A DNA stretch of 64,000 nt from Synechococcus sp. CC9311 (GTDB lineage Bacteria; Cyanobacteriota; Cyanobacteriia; PCC-6307; Cyanobiaceae): NCBI RefSeq assembly GCF_000014585.1, contig NC_008319.1, forward strand, positions 310,001 to 374,000, given 5' to 3'. Shown piece by piece: positions 27,905-37,695 of the stretch. The notes below the pieces were generated by a model. The model did no database searches and was not told where the DNA came from. It saw only the letters and a program-made list of their open reading frames with translations. A program made the position numbers and the translations under genes. Numbering within the stretch: position 1 is the stretch's first letter; every line of letters begins with the position of its first letter.

Positions 27905-28540
27905 ATGGCTCCAACTCGAACCTGCCTGGTGCCTGATCTCCCCTATCGCAGTTTGGTCTGGCTTACCTATCGCCTGGGTGCAACATTTGCCCTGGGTGTT
28001 CCGCTTGTTTTGCTGATTTGGGCAGGGGTGCGGCGTGAGCCAGCCATGGTGCGATTGCTGAGTTTGTATTGGAAGGTGGCAAGCCTGCTGCCCATCAGTG
28101 TGTTGCTGCTCACCGATCGGCGGCCGATCGGATATGTCATGGCCTTCATTGCCCCAGTGCTGATGGTGGTTTCGGTTTGGTTCTGGGTGGATCTCAATGA
28201 AGAACTGGCCGACAGCGCACCGGGTAGTGCCCTACCGCTGACCGTTCGCATTTGGCGCTGGGCGCTCAGCGGATTTGCCTTGCTTGCGGCGGGGATGTCG
28301 GCAACAGCGTTGCGCTGTGCAAACCAACTGAGCGGTCCTGAGTGCATGGCCTGGCTGGAAGGTCCCCAGGGATTGCATCGTGTGGCGGAACGTTTGTTCG
28401 ACTTCGTCTTCGGGGGGCAGTGGAGTGAGGCAGTTGCCGCATTCATCGGCTACGTGGCTTTAGTGGCGTATGTGGTGGGGCTTCTCCAATGGCTCCTCGT
28501 GCGCCTGCCGCGTCAGGGGCGGGTGGCTGGTGAGTTCTGA
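27905..28540 (+). CDS. DUF3177 membrane protein
   Basis: 211 residues from the ATG before APTRTCLVPDLPYRSLVWLTYRL; an in-frame ATG four codons earlier is possible. About four or five helices are visible (36-50, 65-85, 90-110, 135-155, 180-205). The N-terminal LPYRSLVWLTYRLG and RLLSLYWKVASLLPISVLLL fit the cyanobacterial DUF3177 family of unknown function. It is divergent from the FIST gene (46 bp) and overlaps the next small gene by 11 bp. Confidence 0.78.
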   Translation: MAPTRTCLVPDLPYRSLVWLTYRLGATFALGVPLVLLIWAGVRREPAMVRLLSLYWKVASLLPISVLLLTDRRPIGYVMAFIAPVLMVVSVWFWVDLNEELADSAPGSALPLTVRIWRWALSGFALLAAGMSATALRCANQLSGPECMAWLEGPQGLHRVAERLFDFVFGGQWSEAVAAFIGYVALVAYVVGLLQWLLVRLPRQGRVAGEF

Positions 28541-28841
28541 TCCGTTTTTGCCGGTTCTTGAGGCGATCAGTCGCGATCACCCCGATCGCGTGTTGCGGCT
28601 GAGAGGAACTGTGCAGACCTCTGAACGGGAAGAAGAAGTTCTGGAAGTGTTGATCTTTCGGGGCTTCAGCAGCTGCACCACCCACTCAACAGATTTTGAT
28701 CCGGATCGAACCGTGCTTCCTGATGGGGCGGTGCTTGAAACGGGCGAACTCCTGCTGGGTCCTTTGGATCCTCAGCAAGAGCAACTGCTTGTGGGGCCTC
28801 TGCCTGCCGATGTTCTGATGGATCGAGATCTTTGGGCCTAA
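28530..28841 (+). CDS. Conserved hypothetical protein
   Basis: 103 residues, taken from a GTG that overlaps the DUF3177 stop by 11 bp, where a GGGGCGGG stretch may serve as ribosome-binding site. The N-terminal part is SSDPFLPVLEAISRDHPDRVLRLRG and the centre VLIFRGFSSCTTHSTDFDPDRTVLP. It is acidic, soluble and resembles small cyanobacterial and plastid-line proteins of unknown function. Coupling with DUF3177 suggests a shared process. Confidence 0.65.
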   Translation: MSSDPFLPVLEAISRDHPDRVLRLRGTVQTSEREEEVLEVLIFRGFSSCTTHSTDFDPDRTVLPDGAVLETGELLLGPLDPQQEQLLVGPLPADVLMDRDLWA

Positions 28842-29321
28842 ATGAGATTGGTCAAAGATACAGAGCCTTATGAAATCATTCGTATTGGCGTTGTATAGAC
28901 AGATTCCCTTGAGACGTGTAAATCAACTTTGCTTTGGCAAGTCAGATTTTCTCTGCTGAAGTGGCGCTTTAAGGGTTGGGGTGTTCCTGGCAGAACTATG
29001 TGGCTTTATTGTGGTAAACGATGAATGTCTCATCCGGATATGTTTCATTATTCGGGAACTGTTTAGCATGTGATTTGGTTTCCTGATCTAATCCCTGTGT
29101 TGGACAGGGTGCGTGTGAAAAAAGATTGTAAGCGCACAGACATGAGCGTGATTTAAGCTTGTTAAACATTTGTTTTTTGCTTGAGTCGTGCTGTAAAATT
29201 AAAAGTTGAGGGTCGTCCTCGCAATCGTTTTTGCAAATGTTCAACAATTGTCTCCGCAATGGAAGATTCTCCACGGATGGGGTGTTCTCTAAAGTGAATT
29301 GTCTCATTATTGGTGATGTAG
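28842..29321. other. AT-rich stretch with no convincing gene
   Basis: About 480 bases with base composition clearly richer in A+T than the flanks. A 103-codon minus-strand frame (28996-29307) is open, but it has no recognisable domain and an odd Cys/His/Asn-rich composition, so it is not called. The stretch probably holds the promoter of the following membrane protein. Confidence 0.5.
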
Positions 29322-30038
29322 GTGCATAGCTTCTTGGCTGGGTTGAAAGTCGCTCGCGTGAAGGGACTTAATCTGACCCAACGCTCTTATGGCTTGTATG
29401 TATTTGTGCTGGCGGCGATTTTCTTTGGTCTTTTGATGTCTAATTCATTGATTTTGCTAAATATTTCTGGGGAGGACGGATTGATTGAGAATGCAACTGC
29501 GGGCATCCTCCTTGGCTCAGCATGTCTTTCAATTAGTCAGTTTTTCATTAAATCAAGTGATAAAAAAGTATTCCTTACCTTGTCCGTTTTGGGGCTAATT
29601 GGATTTTTGGATGAGGTGAGTTTTGGGGATCGGGCCTTTAAGGGAATGTATTTCTTTAGAGTGCACGGTGTAAAGATTGATGGGATTCATGACGTAGCAG
29701 AGGTCTTTGCAAATTTAATAAAAACAAATATCGTTTACCACGCACTGGAAACCCTCGGAGTACTTGCTGTAGTCTTTGTGATATTGATTTGTGCCTTTGC
29801 AAAGCGAGCGCCATTAGTTAAGAATTGCACTAGAAAAATATTTGCATATTGCTCTAGTAAGCAAATATTGGGATACTGGCTTGTAATTTTTTTGTGCATA
29901 CTTGTGTCTCAGTCTATTGATATTTTTCGTATAAAGATTTTCTCTTATCAAGCCATAGAGGAGTTTCTTGAATTGATTGCCGCTGGTGGCTTCATGGCAT
30001 GTGTGATATCTCTTGCTAGGGGTGATGCAAGAGGGTGA
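29322..30038 (+). CDS. Hypothetical multi-pass membrane protein
   Basis: 238 residues from a GTG; later in-frame starts are possible. Six to seven hydrophobic helices. The loop FLDEVSFGDRAFKG followed by VHGVKIDGIHDVAEV recalls, at low level, bacterial membrane proteins carrying an acidic E(E/D)xSxGxR motif and a later Asn/His-rich loop; I know no function. Codon use is AT-rich (many AAA, ATT, TTT) and unlike its neighbours, suggesting recent acquisition. It sits alone between two gene-poor stretches. Confidence 0.6.
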   Translation: MHSFLAGLKVARVKGLNLTQRSYGLYVFVLAAIFFGLLMSNSLILLNISGEDGLIENATAGILLGSACLSISQFFIKSSDKKVFLTLSVLGLIGFLDEVSFGDRAFKGMYFFRVHGVKIDGIHDVAEVFANLIKTNIVYHALETLGVLAVVFVILICAFAKRAPLVKNCTRKIFAYCSSKQILGYWLVIFLCILVSQSIDIFRIKIFSYQAIEEFLELIAAGGFMACVISLARGDARG

Positions 30039-30539
30039 ATTTGTTTATTTGCAAAAGGCATGTTGAGCGTATTTCGGTCAATCAATAAAAGCTGGCTTGT
30101 GAGCGGTGAATAGTCTTCGTTGATATGTTTATGGCGAGTGGGCAAAAGTTTCGTAGGATAGTCTTGAACCTCGATTGTTCATATTCTTTCGTGTCTCTTC
30201 GTCGTCTATCTGTGACGTCTTGGCATCTGCTCGATGGCGAGATATTCGGCTTATGAGAGACTATCCGTTTGCCTTGCCTTCAGTTTCGTTTCCAAATTGG
30301 CAGCAAATAATTTTTCTTGTGATGTTTGTGCAGGTTTATATATAGTCTGGCTCGTTGTTCAAAATGAGGGCGGCAAGTTAAAAACAGAGGTTGGATTTGC
30401 TGGTGCATATGTCCGTCTAAGAGTGGCTGAAAGTACATTGATTCCGCTAATGAGGTGGACAGTGAATTGTCGTGAGGTTTCCATAAATATTTCATTCATA
30501 GCGAACGTTGCCTCGGATTTGAGCACAGCTTTTGCATGA
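30039..30539. other. AT-rich stretch with no convincing gene
   Basis: About 500 bases between the membrane protein and the end of ileS. A 101-codon plus-strand frame (30234-30539) and short minus frames are open but show no domain, and none has a clear ribosome-binding site. The composition matches the AT-rich membrane gene before it, so this may be the far edge of one transferred segment. Confidence 0.45.
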
Positions 30540-33446
30540 TCAGCGCCGTTCCAGCACGGACACGCAGCGACCACACAAGCCGGGGTGATCACTGTATTGA
30601 CCGATGTCGGCTTCATAGTGCCAACAGCGCTCACACTTCTGACCCCGAGATAGGGCCACTTCGATCACGGCGAGCTCGTTGTCATCACTGGCCAGCAATT
30701 CGGCCCAAGGCTCGCCTCCAATCTGCAATTGGGACACGAGGAGCCAGTCGCGCAGGCCATCCACCTCTTGATCTCCTTTGCTTTGGAGCCATTGAAGGGC
30801 GTCTTGGAGAGCGGGGGTGCGCGCTTCGAGGCGAACGGCCGCTTCAAGCGATGATCCCAGCTTGCGCTTGCTTCGGCATTCTTCCAGCACTTTGTTAACC
30901 GCTGCGCGCAGCTCGCGAAGCTCTTGCATGGGGTCTCGAAGGCTGTCATCGCGCCACTCCTCCGGCACGCTGGGCCAGCCGCTGAGAAACACCGACTCGG
31001 TCCCTGTGGGATAGGGAATGTTTTGCCAGATGTCTTCTGCCATATGGCAAAGCACTGGGGCGATGGCCGCGGCCAGACGTTCGATGATCAGCGCCATCAC
31101 GGTTTGGCAGCTGCGGCGACGCTTGTCGTTGGGGGCGCTGACGTACAGCCGGTCCTTGGCGATGTCGAGATAGAAGTTTGAAAGATCGGCAACGCAGAAG
31201 TTCTGCAGGAGCTGGAAGAAGCGGAAGAATTCATAGCGTTCAAACGCTTCACTGATCTGGTCGAGCACGGTTGCGGTGCGCTGCAACATCCAGCGATCGA
31301 GCAACGGCAAATCGCTGATGGAGATCGCATCACGGCTTGGGATGAAGTCGTGGAGATTTCCAAGCAGGTAGCGCGAGGTGTTGCGCACCTTGCGATAAAC
31401 GTCTGATAGCTGCCGCAGGATGCCAGCACCGATCGGCACGTCTGCGGAATAGTCCACAGAACTCACCCATAGGCGAAGCACATCGGCGCCGTAGGCCGGT
31501 TCTTGCTTTTGGTTTTTGCCGCCTTCGATGATCACCATCGGGTCAACAACATTGCCGAGTGATTTGCTCATCTTTCTGCCTTTTTCATCCAAGGCAAAAC
31601 CATGGGTAAGCACGGTTCGATAGGGCGCTGTGCCGTTGACGGCCACCGAGGTCAACAATGAGGACTGGAACCAGCCGCGATGCTGATCAGATCCTTCTAA
31701 GTACAGATCTGCTGGGTAGCTGAGACCGTCGCGTTGGCTCGACACAGAGGCCCAGCTTGAGCCGGAATCGAACCACACATCCATGGTGTCGGTGCCCTTG
31801 CGCCAGAGGTGCGCTTCTGCTTTGTGGCTGGAGGGGAGGAGGTCAACCTCGTCTTTTTCCCACCAAATGTCGGCTCCGTGTTCTGCGATCAGAGCTTTGA
31901 CATGGGCGATGGAGTCGGAATTGAGCAGCACTTCGCCGGTTTCACGTTGGTAGAACACGGGAATCGGGACACCCCAGGTCCGTTGACGGGAAATGCACCA
32001 GTCGCCCCTCTCGGACACCATGGATTCAATCCTGTTCCTGCCGGATGCGGGCAGCCATTGCACGCCATCAATGGCCGTTAGCGCCTCGGTGCGGAATCCT
32101 TCTACTGAGGCAAACCACTGTTCTGTCGCTCTGAAGATCGTGGGCTTTTTCGTGCGCCAGTCATAGGGATAGCGATGGCTGTAGCTCTCTTGGAGGAGTA
32201 GGGAGCCGGAGTCTTCGAGCGCCGCGATGATCTTTGCATTGGCATCCTTGAGCACGTTTAAGCCCTCGAATGGGCCGGCTTCTGCGGTGAGTGTTCCGGC
32301 TTCATCCACAGGGCAGAGCACGGGCAGGCCGTGCTTTCGCCCGGTGTTGAAGTCATCCACGCCATGGCCTGGTGCCGTGTGCACCAGACCCGTACCCGAT
32401 TCCGTGGTGATGTACTCCCCACCTACAACAATGGCGCTACGGCGCTCGAGCAGGGGGTGGCTGTAGGTGATGCCAGCAAGATCGGCCCCCTTCACGGTGG
32501 CTTTGGCTTGCAGTGGGCGTTCCAGCTTGGAGGCGATGGAGTCGCAAAGCTCGGCTGCCACGATCAGAAGCTGCCCGTTGCCGTCATCTGCGAGGCAGTA
32601 ATCGAGGCGATCGTTCACCGACACCGCCAGGTTGGCGGGCAGAGTCCAGGGGGTAGTCGTCCAGATCGCTACCTGTAGGCACTGACTCAGGGTGTCGCTC
32701 GCTGCGGGTACGTCCAAGCCCTGCGCGTTGAGCTTGCTACGTAGGCTTTCGGGAAGATCAACAACAGGAAAGCCCACGTAGACACTGGGGCTGGTGTGTC
32801 CATCGGGATATTCCAGTTCGGCTTCTGCTAGTGCGGTGCGTGAGCTAGGGCTCCAGTGCACTGGCTTCAGGCCTCGGTAAATATGGCCCTTCAGCGCCAT
32901 CGTTCCAAAAACGTCGATCTGAGCGGCTTCGTAGTCCTTTTGAAGCGTCAGATAGGGATGATCCCAGTCGGCCCAGATGCCCCAGCGCTGAAAGCCCGCC
33001 CTTTGTCCTGCAACCTGCTTGTGGGCGTAGGCCGCAGCCTTTTTGCGCAACTTGATCGGGGTGAGCGCTTGACGCTGCTCCTGGTTCATGGCCTGGAGCA
33101 CTTTGAGCTCAATCGGTAGGCCATGGCAGTCCCAGCCAGGCACGAAACGCACCTTCCTGCCTTGCATCAGTCGATGCTTATTGATGATGTCCTTGAGCAC
33201 CTTGTTCAAGGCGTGGCCCATGTGCAGGGCGCCGTTGGCATAAGGGGGGCCGTCATGCAGGGTGAACACCGGGCCGGGATTGTTGCGTCCAAGATCCAGA
33301 TCAATGCCTTTCTCTTTCCAGAACGCTTGAAGTTCCGGTTCGCGGTGGATGGCATTGGCACGCATGCCAAACCCCGTCTCCAGCAGGTTGAGGGTGTCTT
33401 TGTAGGACGGGCGCTGATCAGCGTCCTGGCCTGTCTGCTGGGTCAC
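30540..33446 (-). CDS. ileS: Isoleucyl-tRNA synthetase
   Basis: 968 residues, class I synthetase. The HIGH motif appears as [11 protein letters not shown] near residue 75 and KMSKS as [15 protein letters not shown]. The editing domain contains [12 protein letters not shown] and [16 protein letters not shown]. The C-terminal zinc finger ([12 protein letters not shown] ... CGRCVSVLE) marks the bacterial type. The start is GTG (33446), giving a short leader before [12 protein letters not shown], where homologues align. Length is normal. Confidence 0.97.
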   Translation of the reverse strand: MTQQTGQDADQRPSYKDTLNLLETGFGMRANAIHREPELQAFWKEKGIDLDLGRNNPGPVFTLHDGPPYANGALHMGHALNKVLKDIINKHRLMQGRKVRFVPGWDCHGLPIELKVLQAMNQEQRQALTPIKLRKKAAAYAHKQVAGQRAGFQRWGIWADWDHPYLTLQKDYEAAQIDVFGTMALKGHIYRGLKPVHWSPSSRTALAEAELEYPDGHTSPSVYVGFPVVDLPESLRSKLNAQGLDVPAASDTLSQCLQVAIWTTTPWTLPANLAVSVNDRLDYCLADDGNGQLLIVAAELCDSIASKLERPLQAKATVKGADLAGITYSHPLLERRSAIVVGGEYITTESGTGLVHTAPGHGVDDFNTGRKHGLPVLCPVDEAGTLTAEAGPFEGLNVLKDANAKIIAALEDSGSLLLQESYSHRYPYDWRTKKPTIFRATEQWFASVEGFRTEALTAIDGVQWLPASGRNRIESMVSERGDWCISRQRTWGVPIPVFYQRETGEVLLNSDSIAHVKALIAEHGADIWWEKDEVDLLPSSHKAEAHLWRKGTDTMDVWFDSGSSWASVSSQRDGLSYPADLYLEGSDQHRGWFQSSLLTSVAVNGTAPYRTVLTHGFALDEKGRKMSKSLGNVVDPMVIIEGGKNQKQEPAYGADVLRLWVSSVDYSADVPIGAGILRQLSDVYRKVRNTSRYLLGNLHDFIPSRDAISISDLPLLDRWMLQRTATVLDQISEAFERYEFFRFFQLLQNFCVADLSNFYLDIAKDRLYVSAPNDKRRRSCQTVMALIIERLAAAIAPVLCHMAEDIWQNIPYPTGTESVFLSGWPSVPEEWRDDSLRDPMQELRELRAAVNKVLEECRSKRKLGSSLEAAVRLEARTPALQDALQWLQSKGDQEVDGLRDWLLVSQLQIGGEPWAELLASDDNELAVIEVALSRGQKCERCWHYEADIGQYSDHPGLCGRCVSVLERR

Positions 33447-33472
33447 GTTGGCGGCTGCAGCAAAGGGGATTA

Positions 33473-34264
33473 TCAGTCTTCGTCGGTGCGGGTGGTATTG
33501 GGGGCTGTGTTTGAGGCTGTGTCGATGGCGCTGCCTGGAGTGCCGTCTGCATGGCTGTCCATGCTCGTTTCAGCTCGGGTGGCGTCGGTTTGAGTTTCAT
33601 CGCTGCTGGACGTTGAACTCACCTCATGCGTTCCCAGAGATGGTTCTGGGCTGTCTGGACGGACCCAGCTTTTCTTGTGTTGTTGCTTAGTGCCTTGAGC
33701 TTCAGTTGTGGTGTCGTTGTCGTGACTTGCCTCGTTCGTTCCAGGTTGTTCACTTTTTTCAGATTTTTCACTGATCTCATCACTGGGAGGAGTGTTTATA
33801 TCTGCATCGGCGGACGGCTGCTCAGGTCGTATCCAGAGTTTGTTGGTTCCGGTTTTTGCGGCAGGTTTCAGGCTTTTGAGTGTGTCAGCTGTGGCATTCA
33901 CAAGGCTGGCTAATACGGAGGTGAGTTGTTGAAGGCTCGTGGTCCAACGTTCCCGGGAGCCGAGTCTTTGTTGCTCCTCATCGCTGAGTTGTTGCCAGCG
34001 GGCCTGCCCAACTTCTGCCCCTAGGCGGCTGATCAGCAACCCAGCGCAGGCCACTCCCAGCATGGGAGCTCCTCGGAGTCGGTCACTGCTGGTCACGAGG
34101 ACCAGCCCAAGTAGGAGGATGACGGCTCCCCAGGCGCCATCGCGGGGACGACTGAGTTCAGTGGCGAGCAGTGGCAGCAGCAGAACTGCAAGACCCGCCA
34201 GCAAACAGAGGTCTCCAATGAGAGTGGCCAGCATCGGTGAATCGAGTGTCGACGTTGTCGCCAT
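33473..34264 (-). CDS. Ycf66-like membrane protein with acidic Ser/Thr-rich tail
   Basis: 263 residues. Two or three N-terminal helices ([41 protein letters not shown]) resemble the layout of the Ycf66 family, followed by a soluble, low-complexity tail rich in Ser, Thr, Asp and Glu that contains two similar WIRPEQP/WVRPDSP motifs. The function is unknown. The longest open frame runs back through tRNA-Leu, so the start is placed at the ATG at 34264, after the tRNA; an ATG at 34234 is the alternative. The family name is tentative. Confidence 0.6.
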   Translation of the reverse strand: MATTSTLDSPMLATLIGDLCLLAGLAVLLLPLLATELSRPRDGAWGAVILLLGLVLVTSSDRLRGAPMLGVACAGLLISRLGAEVGQARWQQLSDEEQQRLGSRERWTTSLQQLTSVLASLVNATADTLKSLKPAAKTGTNKLWIRPEQPSADADINTPPSDEISEKSEKSEQPGTNEASHDNDTTTEAQGTKQQHKKSWVRPDSPEPSLGTHEVSSTSSSDETQTDATRAETSMDSHADGTPGSAIDTASNTAPNTTRTDED

Positions 34265-34292
34265 TCTGGGTCGATGTTTAGGATTCGCTTCT

Positions 34293-34374
34293 GCCCATCT
34301 GGCGGAATTGGTAGACGCGCTGGTTTTAGGTACCAGTGACTTCGGTTGTGCGAGTTCAAGTCTCGCGGTGGGCA
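34293..34374 (+). tRNA. tRNA-Leu (anticodon UAG)
   Basis: 82 bases. The acceptor stem GCCCATC pairs with GGTGGGC, the anticodon stem CTGGT/ACCAG encloses TTTAGGT (anticodon TAG), the T arm is GCGAG-TTCAAGT-CTCGC, and a short variable arm (GACTTCGGTT) marks a class II tRNA. The discriminator is A and CCA is not encoded. It reads CUN leucine codons. Confidence 0.96.
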
Positions 34375-34429
34375 TTCCTTTCCTAGATTGGTGTCGCTTG
34401 TAGTAGCAGGCGACACAGGAATCTTTTCG

Positions 34430-35449
34430 ATGACTCAAGCACTCGCACAACCGGAGAGCCAGGGATCGACGCCCCTGCTTCGGTCAGTGCCTAAAGAGTT
34501 TGTCGATCCACCGTCTGCCTGGAATCCAACGGTTGCTTTGTTTTTGGGTGGTTATGGCTTGGCAGCTTTGACCATTTGGGGCTGGTTTGTAGGTGGTTGG
34601 CCGTTGCCCCTGTTGTTGATATGTGGGTTCTTAGCACTTCATTTAGAGGGCACAGTTGTGCACGATGCCTGCCATAAGGCGGCTCATCCGGTCCCTTGGG
34701 TTAATCAAACAATGGGGCACGGATCAGCATTGCTTTTGGGATTTAGTTTCCCTGTCTTTACGCGGGTGCACTTGCAACATCATTCTCATGTGAATGATCC
34801 AAAGCATGATCCTGACCACATCGTCAGTACCTTTGGCCCTCTCTGGTTAATTGCGCCTAGGTTCTTTTATCACGAGTTTTTCTTCTTTCAGCGAAAGCTT
34901 TGGAAGCGTTGGGAGTTGATGCAGTGGGGATTCGAGCGTGCAATCTTTTTTACTATTATTGTTGCTGCAATTCGATTCGATTTTCTGCCTTTTATTTTTA
35001 ATTGTTGGTTTGCCCCAGCGCTCATGGTTGGAGTCACGCTGGGCCTTTTCTTTGATTACTTGCCCCACAGGCCGTTTTTGTCGCGGAACCGTTGGCAGAA
35101 TGCTCGTGTGTATCCAGGTCGCACAATGAATTGGTTGATTATGGGTCAAAATTATCACTTAGTTCATCATCTTTGGCCCTCTATCCCCTGGTTTGAGTAC
35201 AAGCCCGCCTATGAGGCGACGAAGTCTCTCCTTGATGCAAAAGAATCGCCGCAGAGGCTAGGAATCTTTGAAACTCGCTCGGATGTCGTCAATTTCTTTT
35301 ATGACATTCTGATCGGAGTTCGAAGTCACAAGCCAAGGGGTAGCAAGATGCGCCCGATTGCAAAGTTTCTGCCCAGTAGGCGCCTGCGACGAGGTTGGCT
35401 GTCTTTGCTGAAAAGAACCGCTGTCACGCCGGCACGTCAACGTTACTAA
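34430..35449 (+). CDS. crtR: Beta-carotene hydroxylase
   Basis: 339 residues, fatty-acid-desaturase superfamily. CrtR adds the 3-hydroxyl groups of zeaxanthin, the main photoprotective carotenoid in marine Synechococcus. The three histidine boxes of the di-iron site are visible: HDACHKAAH, HLQHHSHVND and HLVHHLW. Four or so helices anchor it in the membrane. Its start is 55 bp after tRNA-Leu. The stop codon lies in the loop of a strong terminator hairpin (see next entry). Confidence 0.93.
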   Translation: MTQALAQPESQGSTPLLRSVPKEFVDPPSAWNPTVALFLGGYGLAALTIWGWFVGGWPLPLLLICGFLALHLEGTVVHDACHKAAHPVPWVNQTMGHGSALLLGFSFPVFTRVHLQHHSHVNDPKHDPDHIVSTFGPLWLIAPRFFYHEFFFFQRKLWKRWELMQWGFERAIFFTIIVAAIRFDFLPFIFNCWFAPALMVGVTLGLFFDYLPHRPFLSRNRWQNARVYPGRTMNWLIMGQNYHLVHHLWPSIPWFEYKPAYEATKSLLDAKESPQRLGIFETRSDVVNFFYDILIGVRSHKPRGSKMRPIAKFLPSRRLRRGWLSLLKRTAVTPARQRY

Positions 35450-35477
35450 TCCGTAGCGTTGACGTGCTCTTTGTTGT
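35432..35477 (+). terminator. Rho-independent terminator of crtR, overlapping its last codons
   Basis: A 15-bp stem (35432-35446 with 35453-35467, one G.T pair) encloses a 6-base loop, and is followed by a T-rich run (CTTTGTTGTTTTTTC). The crtR stop codon is in the loop, so the last five codons form the left arm. Confidence 0.8.
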
Positions 35478-35485
35478 TTTTTCGC

Positions 35486-35779
35486 TTAATCCGCGAGGAT
35501 TTTAGGAACGCGGAAGAAATCTCCTTCACGTTGGGGGGCCTGATCTAAAAGCTCTTGGCGCACATCTGTGGCCACAACAGAGTCTTCACGCGTGGCATTG
35601 ACCACTTCTACAGCACGTGTTGTGGGTGGAACCCCTTCGGTGTCCACCGCTTGAAGTTGGTCCACATAATCGAGGATTCGCTCAAGCTGCCCTGTATAGG
35701 TAGCGATGGTGTCTTCAGGTAGATCTAGGCGGGCAAGTTTGGCCACCTTGCGAACGTCGTCGGCGGTGATCTTGCTCAT
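35486..35779 (-). CDS. gatC: Aspartyl/glutamyl-tRNA amidotransferase subunit C
   Basis: 97 residues. GatC stabilises the GatCAB complex that makes Gln-tRNA(Gln), and often Asn-tRNA(Asn), from mischarged tRNAs. It shows [40 protein letters not shown] and the C-terminal [10 protein letters not shown]. Its ATG overlaps the creatininase-family stop by 4 bp. Confidence 0.94.
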   Translation of the reverse strand: MSKITADDVRKVAKLARLDLPEDTIATYTGQLERILDYVDQLQAVDTEGVPPTTRAVEVVNATREDSVVATDVRQELLDQAPQREGDFFRVPKILAD

Positions 35780-36564
35780 GCAGCGGAGAGAAAGGTTTCA
35801 AGATCTTCGCGCAGTGCCGTGGCTGCTGTATCCAGTAACTCTGCTCCGTGTTCTGGCTTGGCCAGATAGGGGTCAGAGCCCATGCGGCCATCGGGATAGC
35901 GTCGCCGAAAATCGGCTGGGCCGTGAATCGCTCCGCATGGGGCGGCTTCAGGTAAGGGCCTTTGTTTGGTCACCAGGCTGTCGTGAAGGTGGAGGGTAAC
36001 GGCGATTTCGCTTGGGGTGGCATGTTGGCCTTCGCGATTGCCATAGAGCTCTCGGGCTTGGCGCATCACAGCCCCTGCCATGAACCAGTTGGAGAGTCTG
36101 CAGCGCAGTTTGGGTGCTACCGGTAGTCCTCTGCTGGCGGCGGTTCCATAGGCCTGGGCAAAGGCTGCTTTGGTGGTGGCCATGTTGCCTCCGTGGCCAT
36201 TCACCACAAAGATTCGCTCGAATCCATGGGTGGCTAAGGACAACACAAGGTCATGCATCACCGCCATCAGGGTGGCCGGTTGAAGACTCATCGTGCCCGC
36301 GAAGCCGAGATGGTGTTCGGCCATGCCATAGGCCTGAGCTGGCGTAACCAGCACTCCGCTGCGACGACCTAGCTCCAACGCCACAGCTTCTGCTGTGAGG
36401 GCGTCAGTCCCAATCGCACCCGTGGGTCCATGTTGTTCTGTGGAACCTAAGGGGATGATGATTCCTTTGCAGCCTTTCAGATAGGCCTCAACATCGGGCC
36501 AACTCTGGAGAGCCAAACGAATGGCTTCGGTGTTGGCTGCTGGGCCAGGCAGGGTGGCGTTCAT
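35776..36564 (-). CDS. Creatininase-family amidohydrolase
   Basis: 262 residues. The metal-binding motifs of the family are present: [21 protein letters not shown] (Glu, His, Asp) near residue 38 and [17 protein letters not shown] near 120, with [15 protein letters not shown] later (residues around 177). Family members cleave creatinine or act in F420 and riboflavin-type pathways (MftE, FAPy deformylase); the substrate here cannot be told. Coupling to gatC may be simple packing. Confidence 0.85.
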   Translation of the reverse strand: MNATLPGPAANTEAIRLALQSWPDVEAYLKGCKGIIIPLGSTEQHGPTGAIGTDALTAEAVALELGRRSGVLVTPAQAYGMAEHHLGFAGTMSLQPATLMAVMHDLVLSLATHGFERIFVVNGHGGNMATTKAAFAQAYGTAASRGLPVAPKLRCRLSNWFMAGAVMRQARELYGNREGQHATPSEIAVTLHLHDSLVTKQRPLPEAAPCGAIHGPADFRRRYPDGRMGSDPYLAKPEHGAELLDTAATALREDLETFLSAA

Positions 36565-36605
36565 GCCATCTCGATCAGTGGCTTGATGATCGCTCAGCTC
36601 GCCCC

Positions 36606-36749
36606 TTAGTGCGCTGTGCCGTTGCCGTCGTACTTGTCGGTGTTGTAGTAGCCGCCTCTGGTTCCGAAGTAAAAGGTGGCAATCACGAACAGTCCGCTGC
36701 CAAAGACCAACACGGTCCCGAGATTGAAGCCGGAGAGGGCGGCGTCCAT
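36606..36749 (-). CDS. Small single-helix membrane protein
   Basis: 47 residues, too short for most gene callers: an N-terminal hydrophobic helix (GTVLVFGSGLFVIATFYFG) and a polar tail TRGGYYNTDKYDGNGTAH. It begins with ATG and looks like the small subunits of photosynthetic or NDH-1 complexes, though it matches no psb, psa or ndh subunit that I can recall. It lies alone between the creatininase-family gene and the queuosine transporter, both on the same strand. Confidence 0.6.
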   Translation of the reverse strand: MDAALSGFNLGTVLVFGSGLFVIATFYFGTRGGYYNTDKYDGNGTAH

Positions 36750-36836
36750 GGTTGCAAGATCAGTGCACCAATCATGCCAAGGAGTTGCAAACTGAGCTTC
36801 CTTGGTGCGCTGATCATCACCGGAGTGGCGCGGATC

Positions 36837-37568
36837 TCAGGGAATAATCTCCTTGCCGTCTCCTTGAATATCCAGCCAATCGCGTAACCAGGTGGTGAGC
36901 CAGATGAAGGGCAGGGTGTCAGCAAAAGCCGCGAGGGCTTTGAACAAATAACCGCTGGCAATGAAAGCTCCTAGCTGAGGAAGAACCGCTTCTCCGGCGC
37001 GAATGGGCAACACATGCGCGGCGTAGTGGCTGATCAACACCACGGCGCTGGTGTCTACCAATTGGCTCACCAGGGTGGAGCCGTTGTTACGGAGCCAGAG
37101 GGCCTTGCCATTCGTGCGCTCCTTCCAAAAGTGGAACAACCGCACGTCTACGAATTGGGCCGTGAGGTAAGCCACCATCGATGCTCCCACGGACCCAAAG
37201 GCCAGGCGTTGAATCTCAAAAAAGGTGGATTCTGGAGCGCCGTTGAGGCCGGGCAGGAGACCTCCGAGCCACAGAATCAACACCACCCATCCATTGAGTA
37301 AGAGGCCTACCCACACCACCTGTGTGGCTTTCTCCTCCCCCCAAAGCTCACTAATGAGATCGGTGCACAGAAAAGTAACGGGATAGGGGAGGGCGCCAAC
37401 GGCCACCACGATGGGCCATGCCCCAATCTGGCCAAGGGTGAGGAAGCGTGTCAGGCCAAGGATGTTGAGCATCCCAAGGGTGCCAAGAAAGAGCCCGGCT
37501 AGCACAAGAAACGCCAGGTCCCGCCTGGCTTTGATTTGGCTTGTGGTGATTGTGGGTGATGCCGACAT
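36837..37568 (-). CDS. yhhQ: Queuosine precursor transporter (YhhQ/VUT family)
   Basis: 243 residues, about six helices. VUT-family features: FLCTDLISELWGEEKATQVVW, GSVGASMVAYLTAQFVDVRLFHFWK and NNGSTLVSQLVDTSAVVLIS. It should import a queuosine precursor (such as preQ0 or preQ1) across the plasma membrane. The start is ATG, with alternative starts absent nearby. Confidence 0.88.
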   Translation of the reverse strand: MSASPTITTSQIKARRDLAFLVLAGLFLGTLGMLNILGLTRFLTLGQIGAWPIVVAVGALPYPVTFLCTDLISELWGEEKATQVVWVGLLLNGWVVLILWLGGLLPGLNGAPESTFFEIQRLAFGSVGASMVAYLTAQFVDVRLFHFWKERTNGKALWLRNNGSTLVSQLVDTSAVVLISHYAAHVLPIRAGEAVLPQLGAFIASGYLFKALAAFADTLPFIWLTTWLRDWLDIQGDGKEIIP

Positions 37569-37695
37569 GGGGTTCGTCGTTCATCGTTTGCGTCTCGACA
37601 GTCTGGTCATTCGGGTTGTGTTGACATGCCATCTGGAATGGCGCGGCTGGATTGCCTTGTCTTGATGACAATGCATGGAGCGGAGTGGTGGAACC

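Noticed and set aside
28996-29307. 103-codon minus-strand frame in the AT-rich gap
   Set aside because: No domain, unusual Cys/His/Asn content, no clear ribosome-binding site; likely chance in AT-rich DNA.
30234-30539. 101-codon plus-strand frame before the end of ileS
   Set aside because: No recognisable pattern, and it seems to end by chance at the ileS border.
33473-34450. Longer form of the Ycf66-like frame running through the tRNA-Leu gene
   Set aside because: The extension is antisense to a tRNA, so an internal ATG was chosen.
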